Positions 17,876 to 26,521 of a stretch of DNA of 58,214 nucleotides are shown here, piece after piece. Where the stretch lies: contig HG799464.1 in assembly GCA_000531095.1 (NCBI GenBank), positions 970,205-1,028,418 of the forward strand, read 5' to 3'. A program made the translations under genes and the position numbers. Numbering within the stretch: position 1 is the stretch's first letter; the number at the start of each line of letters is the position of its first letter. The stretch is from Gemmata massiliana (GTDB lineage: Bacteria; Planctomycetota; Planctomycetia; Gemmatales; Gemmataceae). The notes under the pieces are model-generated. The model was not told the DNA's origin. It saw only the letters and a program-made list of their open reading frames with translations, and did not search any database.

Positions 17876-20800
17876 ATGCTTCGTTCCCGCTTTCCCCTTC
17901 CACCGCTCGTGTGCGTCGCACTCGGTACGGTGGTCTTCACGCCGTTTCGCCCGGCCGCAACCGCGGCCCCGCCCGAAAGCCCGGCGCTCAATGCCGCACA
18001 AAAGGCGAAGGCGAACAGCAGCGGTATCGAGTACAACCGCGACATCCGGCCGATTCTCGCGGAGAACTGCTTCGCGTGTCACGGGCCGGACAGCGCCGCA
18101 CGTAAGGCCGGTCTCCGACTCGATCTGCGCGAGGCCGCGATCGAGGGCGGGGCGATCGTTCCGGGCAAGCCGGACAAGAGCGACCTAATTGCCCGCATCC
18201 ACGCGGACGGCGACGAGGGGCTGATGCCGCCGGCGAAATCGAACAAAGTGCTGAAACCGGAACAGCGGGAGTTGCTCAAGAAGTGGATCGCGGCGGGCGC
18301 GGAGTATCAGCCCCACTGGTCGTTCATCACCCCGACGCGGCCCGAAGTACCCGCGGTGAAGGACAAGAAGTGGGTGCGGAACCCGATCGATGCGTTCGTG
18401 CTGGCGAAGCTCGAAGCCGCGGGGTTGAAGCCTGCTCCGGAAGCCGACCGCCGGACGCTCGCTCGCAGACTGGCACTCGACCTCACCGGATTACCGGCGG
18501 TGCCGGCCGACGTCGAAACGTTCGTGAACGACAAGGACGCGAACTACTACGAGAAGTTCGTCGACAAGCTCATGGCGTCGCCGCACTGGGGCGAGCACCG
18601 CGGCCGGTACTGGCTCGACTACGCCCGCTACGCCGACACCCACGGCATTCACTTCGACAACTTCCGCGAGGTCTGGGCCTACCGCGACTGGGTCATCCAG
18701 GCGTTCAACGCGAACCAGAAGTTCGACCAGTTCACGATCGACCAGCTCGCGGGCGACCTACTCCCGAACCCGAGTCTCGACCAGCGAGTCGCGACGGGCT
18801 TCAACCGCTGCAACATCACCACAAACGAAGGCGGCGTGATCCCCGAAGAGTACGTCGTTCTGTACGCACGCGACCGGACGGAAACGACTTCGCAAGTGTG
18901 GATGGGGCTCACCACCGGGTGCGCGGTTTGCCACGATCACAAGTACGACCCGGTTTCACAGAAAGACTTCTACGCGCTGTCTGCGTTCTTCAACAACACC
19001 ACGCAGAACGTGATGGACGGCAACGTCCACAACACGCCGCCGATCATCCCGGTGCCGAAGTCCGAGGACCGCGCGCGGTTCGATGCGGTCGTCAAAGAAC
19101 TCGCTTCGGTGACTCAGAAGATCGCGACCCGGCGCGCTGCCGCGCGCCCGGACTTCGACAAGTGGCTGACCACCGCGACCGCGGCGAATGTTCTGCGCGA
19201 GAACCCGGTTAAGGGGCTGCGACTGCACGCCCCGCTAACCGACGGCACGGGGGCCGAAACGCGGTTCGCGGTGGATGGCCAGGTTCGCTCCACGAACTTC
19301 GGCGACGCATTCACCTGGGCCGCGGGGCCGCGGGGCGGGAAAGCCCTTCAGGTCAAGCCCGCCGGGTCTGGCGTACCGGTGTCGATCCCCGAGGCGGGGA
19401 ACTTTGACGGCCAAAAGGAAGCATTCACCGCGTCCGCGTGGGTGAAACTCACGCGCGGGGTGAACGGAGCGGTCATCGCCCGGATGGACTCGGCGAAGAA
19501 GCACCGCGGCTGGGATCTGTGGGTCGAAGGCGACCGGATCGGCGCGCACATCATCAACGAGTTCCCGGAGAACGCGCTGAAGGTGGTGAGTAACACGCCG
19601 GCGCCGATGAACCAGTGGGTCCACGTCGCGCTGGTTTACACCGGCACTCCTTCGCCGGAAGGGATCACGATCTACGTGAACGGGCGCCCCCAATCGGTGG
19701 CCGTGCCTTACAACTCGCTGAAATCCACGACGCTGACCGAGGTGCCGTTCACCGTCGGCCAGCGGTTCACCGGCGAGGGGCGGTTGCTCGGTGCGAGCAT
19801 CGAAGACGTCCGCCTGTACGACCGCCAACTGACGAAGAGCGAGATCGATCAGCTCGCTCGTTACGGCGCTGCGGCCGATGCACTCGCCAAGGCAGCCGAC
19901 AAGCGCACGCCAGCCGAAACCGACGTCGCGTTCAACTGGTGGCTGGCGACGTTCGATAAGCCGACACGCGACCTGGAAGCCGAGAGCGCGAAACTCCGGG
20001 CCGAAGACGCGGCGATCAAGGCGCGCGGGACGATCGCACACGTGATGAACGAGCGCACGGACGCGCAGCCGGGCGCGTTCGTGTTGTTCCGCGGCGACTA
20101 CGATAAGCGCCGCGACGCGGTCAAAGCGGACACACCGAAGGCCATGCCGCCGATGTCGACCGAATTGCCGCGCAACCGGCTCGGGCTCGCGAAGTGGCTC
20201 GTCTCGAAGGACCACCCGCTAACGACCCGCGTCACGGTGAACCGGTTCTGGCAGGAGCTCTACGGTACCGGCTTGGTCCGCACGAGTGGCGACTTCGGCA
20301 TCGCGGGCGAACTGCCGAGCCACCCGGAACTGCTCGACTGGATGGCACTGGAGTTCCAAAGCTCGTGGGACGTGAAGCAGTTCTTCAAGTTGCTCGTGAC
20401 CTCCGCGACGTACCGCCAAGCCGCGATCGCGACTGCGGATAAGCTCGACAAGGACCGCGACAACCGGCTGATGTCGCGCGGGCCGCGGTTCCGCATGGAC
20501 GCCGAAATGATCCGCGACCAGGCGCTCGCCGCGAGCGGGCTGCTCGTCCGCAAACTGGGCGGCGCGAGCGTGAAGCCGTACCAACCCGAGGGCGTGTGGG
20601 AAGCGGTCGCGATGATCGGCTCGAACACCCGAGACTACCGCCGCGATACGGGCGAGAACCTGTACCGCCGGAGCATGTACACGTTCTGGAAGCGCTCCGC
20701 ACCGCCGGCCGCGATGGAAGTGCTGAACGCGCCCAACCGCGAGACGTGCAGCGTGCGCCGCGACCGCACGAACACGCCGCTCGCCGCGCTGCTCACGCTC

Positions 20801-21115
20801 AACGACGTGCAGTTCGTGGAGGCGGCCCGCGTGCTCGCGGAAAAAACCATCGGTTCCGCTACAGGCGACGAGAAGCGGATTGACTTCATCGCGCAACTAC
20901 TGCTCGCGCGCTCGTTCCGAGCCGAGGAGCTCGCGATCGTGACGGACGTGCTCACCAACCTGCGCTCGCACTACAAGGCAAAGCCGGACGAAGCAAAGAA
21001 ACTGATCGCGTTCGGTGAATCGAAGGCCGATGCGAAACTCGACCCGAGCGAACTGGCCGCGTGGACCATGCTCGCGAACCAGTTGATGAACTTGGACGAG
21101 GTGCTGAACAAGTAG
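17876..21115 (+). CDS. PSD1/DUF1549-DUF1553 cytochrome c-like protein with LamG insert
   Basis: 1079 residues with an N-terminal hydrophobic export signal (LPPLVCVALGTVVFTPF). A planctomycete cytochrome c domain (PSCyt1) carries ENCFACHGPD at about 63-72. DUF1549 follows (NPIDAFVLAKLEAAGLKPAPEADRRTLARR, then SPHWGEHRGRYWLDYARYADTHG). Residues about 480-660 form a LamG/concanavalin-like domain (FTASAWVKLTRGVNGAVI, then WVHVALVYTG). DUF1553 ends the protein (PRNRLGLAKWLVSKDHPLTTRVTVNRFWQELYG, then RDRTNTPLAALLTLNDVQFVEAARVLA). It precedes a DUF1501 gene, the standard planctomycete pair. Probably exported; thought to be linked to polysaccharide use, which is inference. Confidence 0.92.
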   Translation: MLRSRFPLPPLVCVALGTVVFTPFRPAATAAPPESPALNAAQKAKANSSGIEYNRDIRPILAENCFACHGPDSAARKAGLRLDLREAAIEGGAIVPGKPDKSDLIARIHADGDEGLMPPAKSNKVLKPEQRELLKKWIAAGAEYQPHWSFITPTRPEVPAVKDKKWVRNPIDAFVLAKLEAAGLKPAPEADRRTLARRLALDLTGLPAVPADVETFVNDKDANYYEKFVDKLMASPHWGEHRGRYWLDYARYADTHGIHFDNFREVWAYRDWVIQAFNANQKFDQFTIDQLAGDLLPNPSLDQRVATGFNRCNITTNEGGVIPEEYVVLYARDRTETTSQVWMGLTTGCAVCHDHKYDPVSQKDFYALSAFFNNTTQNVMDGNVHNTPPIIPVPKSEDRARFDAVVKELASVTQKIATRRAAARPDFDKWLTTATAANVLRENPVKGLRLHAPLTDGTGAETRFAVDGQVRSTNFGDAFTWAAGPRGGKALQVKPAGSGVPVSIPEAGNFDGQKEAFTASAWVKLTRGVNGAVIARMDSAKKHRGWDLWVEGDRIGAHIINEFPENALKVVSNTPAPMNQWVHVALVYTGTPSPEGITIYVNGRPQSVAVPYNSLKSTTLTEVPFTVGQRFTGEGRLLGASIEDVRLYDRQLTKSEIDQLARYGAAADALAKAADKRTPAETDVAFNWWLATFDKPTRDLEAESAKLRAEDAAIKARGTIAHVMNERTDAQPGAFVLFRGDYDKRRDAVKADTPKAMPPMSTELPRNRLGLAKWLVSKDHPLTTRVTVNRFWQELYGTGLVRTSGDFGIAGELPSHPELLDWMALEFQSSWDVKQFFKLLVTSATYRQAAIATADKLDKDRDNRLMSRGPRFRMDAEMIRDQALAASGLLVRKLGGASVKPYQPEGVWEAVAMIGSNTRDYRRDTGENLYRRSMYTFWKRSAPPAAMEVLNAPNRETCSVRRDRTNTPLAALLTLNDVQFVEAARVLAEKTIGSATGDEKRIDFIAQLLLARSFRAEELAIVTDVLTNLRSHYKAKPDEAKKLIAFGESKADAKLDPSELAAWTMLANQLMNLDEVLNK

Positions 21116-21122
21116 TGGGTTT

Positions 21123-21161
21123 TGCCTAGCCGGGTGGAGAAACGTTCCACTCGGCTAGGCA
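21123..21161 (+). other. Strong intercistronic hairpin between the DUF1553 and DUF1501 genes
   Basis: TGCCTAGCCGGGTGGA at 21123-21138 pairs with TCCACTCGGCTAGGCA at 21146-21161 over 16 bp, with one G-T wobble and a 7-nt loop. No T-run follows, so a classic terminator is unlikely. It lies 8 bp past the upstream stop and 45 bp before the next start, where it could protect or partly terminate the transcript. Confidence 0.6.
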
Positions 21162-21205
21162 CCGCGTAGCTCTTACACGAACACAACCAATACACGAGAC
21201 CCACA

Positions 21206-22690
21206 ATGACCCTTTTCGATAATCCCCGCGCCCTCGAACTCACTCGGCGCCACTTCTTCGCCTCCACGGGCGTTTCGCTCGGCGCGATGGCACTGGCGAG
21301 CCTCACCGGGCGCGCCGCCGAACGCGCGCCGATGCCGAAGGGCGGCGCTAACACCGAAACCGGCGTCGGGGCGGCGCTGCCGCAAACGCACTTCCCCACG
21401 AAGTGCAAGAACGTCATTTACTTCCACATGGTCGGCGGCCCCTCGCAACTGGACCTCTACGACTACAAGCCGAAGATGCAGGACTTTTACGACAAAGATC
21501 TGCCCGAGAGTGTCCGCAAGGGTCAGCGGCTCACCACGATGACCAGCGGCCAGGCGCGGTTCCCGATCGCGCCGAGTAAGTACAAGTTCACCCAGCAGGG
21601 CAAGTGCGGGATGTGGATTAGTGAGGTGCTCCCGCACACCTCGAAAATGGCCGACGACCTCGTGTTCATCCGGTCGATGCACACGGAGGCCATCAACCAC
21701 GAACCCGCCATCACGCACATGCAGACCGGGAACATGGTCACCGGGCGCCCGTGCCTCGGTGCGTGGGCCAGTTACGGTCTGGGGTCGCTCAACCAGAACC
21801 TGCCGACGTTCGTGGTGATGGTCGCCAAGCCGAGTAACCAGGAGCAGGTGCAGGCCATCTCCGCGCGGCTGTGGCAATCGGGGTACCTGCCGGGCGAGCA
21901 CGCGGCGGTGAGCTTCCGCGCCGCGAACGATCCGATTCTCTTCATCAACAACCCGCCGGGCGTGTCTCCCGAAGTTCGCCGCACCACGCTCGACGGCCTG
22001 AACAAACTGAACGAACTGAACCACGGGTTGCTCAACGACCCGGAAACGAAGACCCGCATCGCGCAGTACGAGATGGCGTACCGGATGCAGTCCAGCGTAC
22101 CGGACCTCGCGGACCTCTCGAAGGAGCCGCAGAACGTCCTCGACCTGTACGGCCCGGACGTGAAGAAGGCCGGGAGCTTTGCGCACACCGCGCTCACCGC
22201 GCGCCGGCTGGTCGAGCGCGGGGTGCGGTTCGTGCAGGTGTACCACAACAACTGGGACCATCACGGCAACCTCGGCGGGCGCATGCCGGACCAGTGCAAG
22301 GACGTGGACCAGCCGTGCTGGGGGCTGATCCAGGATCTCAAGCGCCAGGGACTGTTCGACAGTACGCTCGTGATTTGGGGCGGTGAGTTCGGCCGGACGA
22401 TCTACAGTCAGGGTGGGCTCTCGAAGACGAACTACGGGCGCGACCACCACCCGCGCTGCTTCACGATGTGGATGGCCGGCGGCGGGTCGAAGGGGGGCAC
22501 CATCTACGGCGAAACGGACGACTTTAGCTACAACATCGTGAAGGACCCGGTCCACGTCCGCGACCTGCACGCGACCATCCTGCGCCTGCTCGGGATCGAC
22601 CACGACAAGTTTAGCTACCGGTACCAAGGGCTCGACCAGAAGCTCGTCGGCGTCGAGAAAGCGAACGTCATCAAGGCATTGATCGCCTGA
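21206..22690 (+). CDS. DUF1501 domain-containing protein
   Basis: 494 residues. The N-terminus has a Tat-like signal (TRRHFFASTGVSLGAMALASL). The DUF1501 fold belongs to the alkaline-phosphatase/sulfatase superfamily: KNVIYFHMVGGPSQLDLYDYKP near 70, FIRSMHTEAINHEPAITHMQTG near 155, VRFVQVYHNNWDHHGNL near 340 and LVIWGGEFGRTIYSQGG near 390, with GRDHHPRCFTMWMAGGG near 415. It follows the DUF1549/1553 gene by 90 bp, and the two families nearly always occur as a pair. Exported; exact reaction not established. Confidence 0.93.
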   Translation: MTLFDNPRALELTRRHFFASTGVSLGAMALASLTGRAAERAPMPKGGANTETGVGAALPQTHFPTKCKNVIYFHMVGGPSQLDLYDYKPKMQDFYDKDLPESVRKGQRLTTMTSGQARFPIAPSKYKFTQQGKCGMWISEVLPHTSKMADDLVFIRSMHTEAINHEPAITHMQTGNMVTGRPCLGAWASYGLGSLNQNLPTFVVMVAKPSNQEQVQAISARLWQSGYLPGEHAAVSFRAANDPILFINNPPGVSPEVRRTTLDGLNKLNELNHGLLNDPETKTRIAQYEMAYRMQSSVPDLADLSKEPQNVLDLYGPDVKKAGSFAHTALTARRLVERGVRFVQVYHNNWDHHGNLGGRMPDQCKDVDQPCWGLIQDLKRQGLFDSTLVIWGGEFGRTIYSQGGLSKTNYGRDHHPRCFTMWMAGGGSKGGTIYGETDDFSYNIVKDPVHVRDLHATILRLLGIDHDKFSYRYQGLDQKLVGVEKANVIKALIA

Positions 22691-22707
22691 GCGAGTGAGA
22701 AAAGAGA

Positions 22708-22770
22708 TTTGACAGGATCAACGGGATCGACCGGGTTTTCAATCTTGTAAATCCCGTTGATCCTGTCAAA
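22708..22770. repeat. Perfect 20-bp inverted repeat (terminator or dispersed repeat)
   Basis: The 20-bp arm TTTGACAGGATCAACGGGAT at 22708-22727 is exactly complementary to 22751-22770, with a 23-nt loop. It lies 18 bp after the DUF1501 stop. The ACAGGATCAACGGGAT wording resembles a family of short palindromic repeats scattered through many bacterial genomes, so it may be a mobile or REP-like element serving as a bidirectional terminator. No long T-run follows. Confidence 0.75.
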
Positions 22771-22931
22771 AACGTCTTCCGTCTTTTGGCGCCCCGGTGC
22801 GAACTCGGCGCCCCCCCAAAAAGAAGCTCTCGCCCATCTCAATTGCCGGGCAAAACTGTAGCCTCCGCCCTGGTCTTCGCGCACAATAAACATTCCTGCC
22901 GATCCTCTCCCGTTCCCAGTGAGAACTCACG

Positions 22932-24200
22932 ATGTCAGACACGACGCGCCGCGCCTTCATTCAGACTTCGGCCGCGACCGCGGCCACAGCGAGCCTCCTG
23001 CCCGGCGCGTTCGCGGCCGGGGACGGGACGCTCAAGGTCGGCCTCATCGGGTGCGGTAACCGCGGGACCGGCGCCGCGCGCGAGGCACTCCAGTCCGACC
23101 CCAAGGTCAAACTGGTCGCGATGGCCGATGCCTTCATGGACCGGTTGGAGGACAGCCTCACCAATCTGAGCGGCATCAAGAGCATCGCCGGTAAGGTGGA
23201 CGTGCCGAAGGAGCGCCGGTTCGATGGGTTCGACGGCTACAAGAAAGTGATCGAGAGCGACGTGGACGTGGTGCTGCTCACCACCCCGCCGGGCTTCCGC
23301 CCGCTGCACCTCGAAGCGGCGATCAAGGCCGGGAAGCACGTGTTCTGTGAGAAGCCGGTGGCCGTGGACGCAGCCGGCGTGCGCTCGGTGATCGCCACAT
23401 CGAAACTCGCGAAGGAAAAGAACCTCAGCCTGTGCTCCGGGTTCTGTTACCGGTACGATCTCGCCAAGCGCGAGACCGTGAAGCGCATCCACAGCGGGAT
23501 GATCGGTGACGTCGCGGCGATGCACATCACGTACCTCACCGGGTCCATCTGGCACCGCGGGAACGACCCGAAGTGGTCCCCGATGGAGTTCCAGATGCGC
23601 AACTGGTACTACTACACGTGGCTCAGCGGCGACTTCATCGTCGAGCAGCACTGCCACAACTTCGACAAGGCGCACTGGGTGTTCGGGAAGCTGCCCGTAT
23701 CCGCGACCGCGGTGGGCGGGCGCCAGGTGCGCCGCGACCCGAAGTTCGGGTACGTCTACGACCACTTCGGCGCGACCCTGGAGTACGAGAACGGCGCGAA
23801 ACTGTTCTCGTTCTGCCGCCAGACCGACGGGTGCGACGGGGACGTCAACGACCACATCATGGGCACTAGGGGATCCGCGCAACTGATGGACCACACTGTC
23901 ACCCCGACCGAGGGCAAGGGGTGGGCGTTCGGGAGCGCGTCGAAGGTGCGGAGCATGTACCAGGTCGAGCACGACGAACTGTTCGCCGGCATTCGTTCCG
24001 GTAAGCACATCAACGACGGCGAGAGCGCCGCGCACAGCACGCTGATGGCGATCATGGCCCGCGAAGCGGCCTACACCGGCAAGAAGATCACCTGGGCCGA
24101 CGCGCTCAACGCGAAGCAGAACCTTTCGCCGAAGGAATATGCGTGGGGGCCGATCGCGACGCCGCTGGTCCCGATGCCCGGCACCTACCGGTTCAGTTGA
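22932..24200 (+). CDS. Gfo/Idh/MocA-family oxidoreductase, Tat-exported
   Basis: 422 residues. A Tat signal (TTRRAFIQTSAATAATASLL) precedes the NAD(P)-binding Rossmann motif VGLIGCGNRGTGAARE near residue 38. DVVLLTTPPGFRPLHLEAAIKAGKHVFCEKPVAVD near 110-145 contains the conserved EKP lysine. The C-terminal substrate domain (NWYYYTWLSGDFIVEQHCHNFDKAHWV) carries the histidine-aspartate pattern usual in exported planctomycete members. These enzymes oxidise or reduce sugars and inositols; the specific substrate cannot be assigned. It is monocistronic, ended by the hairpin at 24221-24245. Confidence 0.92.
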   Translation: MSDTTRRAFIQTSAATAATASLLPGAFAAGDGTLKVGLIGCGNRGTGAAREALQSDPKVKLVAMADAFMDRLEDSLTNLSGIKSIAGKVDVPKERRFDGFDGYKKVIESDVDVVLLTTPPGFRPLHLEAAIKAGKHVFCEKPVAVDAAGVRSVIATSKLAKEKNLSLCSGFCYRYDLAKRETVKRIHSGMIGDVAAMHITYLTGSIWHRGNDPKWSPMEFQMRNWYYYTWLSGDFIVEQHCHNFDKAHWVFGKLPVSATAVGGRQVRRDPKFGYVYDHFGATLEYENGAKLFSFCRQTDGCDGDVNDHIMGTRGSAQLMDHTVTPTEGKGWAFGSASKVRSMYQVEHDELFAGIRSGKHINDGESAAHSTLMAIMAREAAYTGKKITWADALNAKQNLSPKEYAWGPIATPLVPMPGTYRFS

Positions 24201-24220
24201 GCATCGCGGAACGTAATCGC

Positions 24221-24245
24221 GCCCGGCACTCAATTTGTGCCGGGC
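24221..24245 (+). terminator. Rho-independent terminator
   Basis: The 9-bp perfect stem GCCCGGCAC / GTGCCGGGC has a 7-nt loop and a six-T run (TTTTTT at about 24252-24257) after a short gap. It ends the Gfo/Idh/MocA gene and may also serve the converging acylphosphatase gene. Confidence 0.82.
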
Positions 24246-24279
24246 GTGGTCGTTTTTTGGGCAGGCTGGCGCGGCGAAT

Positions 24280-24549
24280 TCAGTGGGTGATGCGGAACCC
24301 GGCGAGTGCGAGATCCGGTTCGCGCTCGAACGCTTCTTCCGCGGTGATGTGCTCCGCCATGCGCTGGCGAACGTCGGCCAGAAATGCCTCGATTGCACCA
24401 ACCTCCCCGTCCGCGAGCAACTCGACGCGGCCGTCCGAGAGGTTCCGTACCCATCCGCGGATTTGTGGGTGCGTGCGTGCTATCCACGCGGTCGTCGCAC
24501 GGAACCCGACGCCCTGAACGTGGCCCGAGTAGTACACGACCTTCGCCAT
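24280..24549 (-). CDS. acyP: Acylphosphatase
   Basis: 89 residues, the normal family size. It hydrolyses acyl phosphates to carboxylate and phosphate. The catalytic arginine is in VVYYSGHVQGVGFRATTAWIA (Arg near residue 18) and the catalytic asparagine in GWVRNLSDGRVELLADGE (Asn near 36); both are present. The C-terminal GFRITH completes the ferredoxin-like beta sheet. It stands alone, convergent with the oxidoreductase gene and divergent from malQ. Confidence 0.93.
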   Translation of the reverse strand: MAKVVYYSGHVQGVGFRATTAWIARTHPQIRGWVRNLSDGRVELLADGEVGAIEAFLADVRQRMAEHITAEEAFEREPDLALAGFRITH

Positions 24550-24770
24550 TGCCCGTCTCCTCTTCGCGGTCCGCGTGCCGCCTTTGATTGAAGCTCTCGC
24601 TTCATCCTAACGCGATCAAACGTGTCGGGCGCGTAGATCGCAGTCTCGAGCGAACCGAACTCACGTTTCTGTGTTTGATCCGTGTTCTTCTGCGTTCATC
24701 CGTGGCGGCTCTTCTCTCTTCCATTCCCATCTGATACCCCAAATGGAGACATTCCGCGCCGAGGGTTCGT

Positions 24771-26288
24771 ATGGCCACGCCGTCACTCCCGCGATCGTCC
24801 GGTATCCTGCTCCACCCCACAAGCCTGCCCGGTCCGTTCGGGATCGGCGACCTCGGCCCGATCGCCTACCGGTGGGTGGAGACACTCGCCGCGATGAAAC
24901 AGTCGTGGTGGCAGATCCTCCCACTCGGTCCCACCGGAGCGGGCGACTCGCCCTATCAGTCGCTCTCCGCGTTCGCGGGCAGCGTCAACCTGCTCAGTCC
25001 CGAACTGTTGCAGCAAGACGGCCTCGTTAGCACCGATCTGTGGGCGAACGAGCACTTCGCCGACGGGGAGATTCAGTTCGATCGGGTCACGCCGTTCAAA
25101 ACGAAAATGCTCCGGACCGCGTGGGACTCGTTCCGCGGGGGCCGGGCCGCGCACCTCAAGCACGACTTCGAGAACTACTGCACGGCCGAGGCCGGGTGGC
25201 TCGATGGATTCGCACTGTTCGTCGCGATTCGCGAGGCTCTCGGGAACACCGGGTTGCTCGCGTGGCCGCCGGACCTGTTGCGCCGGAACCCCGTCGCACT
25301 GGGGGAACTGGAGAAGCAGATTTCGGGCGAAGTGCTGATGCACAAGTTCGGGCAGTTCCTGTTCGATCGCCAGTGGACCGCGCTGAAAAAGTTCGCGGCC
25401 GACCGAAAGGTGAAGATCATTGGCGACGCGCCCATCTTCGTCGCACTCGATTCGGCCGACGTGTGGGCGCACCCGGACGAGTTCCTCCTGGACCCGGACC
25501 GGAAGCCGACCGTCGTTGCGGGCGTGCCACCGGACTACTTCAGCGAGGACGGGCAGCACTGGGGGAACCCGATCTACGACTGGGACCGCATGGAAGCCAC
25601 CGGCTACTCGTGGTGGTGCGCCCGCGTACTGCGGCAGTTGAAGCAGGTCGATCTGATCCGGCTCGATCACTTCCGCGGGTTCCGGCAGGCGTGGCACATT
25701 CCGGCGGAAGAACTGACCGCGCGCGTCGGGAAGTGGGTGGACGGCCCCGGAATGAAGCTGTTCGAGCGACTCCGGATCGCGCTCGGCGGGCTGCCCCTGA
25801 TTGCCGAGGACTTGGGTGTGATTACGCCCGATGTGGTCGAACTGCGCGACGCGCTCGCGCTGCCGGGGATGCGCGTGATCCAGTTCGCACTCGAAGGGCC
25901 GCCCAACTTGCACTGGCCCCACAACTACGTGCCCAACTGCGTGTGCTACACCGGCACACACGACAACGACACCGTTCAGGGCTGGTACGCGACCCTCAAC
26001 GACCGCGATCGGCACTACCTCGCGCTGACACTTGGAAAGGGCGTCGGAGACGTGTCGTGGGACCTGCTTCGTGAAGCGTGGGCGTCGGTCGCGACGGTCG
26101 CAATCGCGCCGCTCCAGGACGTGTTGAGTTTGGGGAGCGACGCGCGGATGAACAAACCGGGCGTCGCGACCGGGAACTGGCGCTGGCGGTTCCGACTCGA
26201 CCAGTTCCGGGGGGACGTGATTCAGCGGATGGCCGACCTCACGACGCTCTACAACCGCGTCCCGGTCGAGCCGAAGCCCACAGCGTAA
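24771..26288 (+). CDS. malQ: 4-alpha-glucanotransferase (amylomaltase, GH77)
   Basis: 505 residues, typical for bacterial GH77. It transfers alpha-1,4-glucan segments between maltodextrins. The N-terminus SSGILLHPTSLPGPFGIGDLG is the family signature. The nucleophile region is LKQVDLIRLDHFRGFRQAW near 290 (Asp), the acid/base glutamate is in LPLIAEDLGVITPDV near 340, and the stabilising aspartate is in CYTGTHDNDTVQGW near 390. All three catalytic residues are seen. It ends 3 bp before the convergent iscX stop, so transcripts from the two sides meet. Confidence 0.95.
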   Translation: MATPSLPRSSGILLHPTSLPGPFGIGDLGPIAYRWVETLAAMKQSWWQILPLGPTGAGDSPYQSLSAFAGSVNLLSPELLQQDGLVSTDLWANEHFADGEIQFDRVTPFKTKMLRTAWDSFRGGRAAHLKHDFENYCTAEAGWLDGFALFVAIREALGNTGLLAWPPDLLRRNPVALGELEKQISGEVLMHKFGQFLFDRQWTALKKFAADRKVKIIGDAPIFVALDSADVWAHPDEFLLDPDRKPTVVAGVPPDYFSEDGQHWGNPIYDWDRMEATGYSWWCARVLRQLKQVDLIRLDHFRGFRQAWHIPAEELTARVGKWVDGPGMKLFERLRIALGGLPLIAEDLGVITPDVVELRDALALPGMRVIQFALEGPPNLHWPHNYVPNCVCYTGTHDNDTVQGWYATLNDRDRHYLALTLGKGVGDVSWDLLREAWASVATVAIAPLQDVLSLGSDARMNKPGVATGNWRWRFRLDQFRGDVIQRMADLTTLYNRVPVEPKPTA

Positions 26289-26291
26289 CCG

Positions 26292-26504
26292 CTACTCGTC
26301 GCCGTACTCGTCCTTCCACTCCTCGTACCACGCCATTTGGATGGCTTCGAGGAGTTTTTCGTTCGACTCGTTCGGCTTACCGGTGAACCCTTCGAGGTTC
26401 ATCACGTGCTTGTGCAGGTCCGTGAACCGCACCGAGAGCGGGTTGATCGTATCGAACTGGTCGAACAGCGCTTCGCCGATTTCGCGCGCGTCGGTCCACG
26501 TCAT
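26292..26504 (-). CDS. iscX: IscX, iron-sulfur cluster assembly accessory protein
   Basis: 70 residues. The sequence opens MTWTDAREIGEALFDQFDTI and carries the acidic C-terminal EAIQMAWYEEWKDEYGDE typical of IscX (YfhJ), a small acidic protein that binds IscS and iron and modulates cluster assembly. It is the last gene of the isc cluster, 17 bp after hscA. Confidence 0.93.
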   Translation of the reverse strand: MTWTDAREIGEALFDQFDTINPLSVRFTDLHKHVMNLEGFTGKPNESNEKLLEAIQMAWYEEWKDEYGDE

Positions 26505-26521
26505 GGGATTCTCCAGCCGCC

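Noticed and set aside
21173-22627. Minus-strand 484-codon open frame opposite the DUF1501 gene
   Set aside because: Shadow of a high-GC coding strand; the plus-strand protein has clear family motifs.
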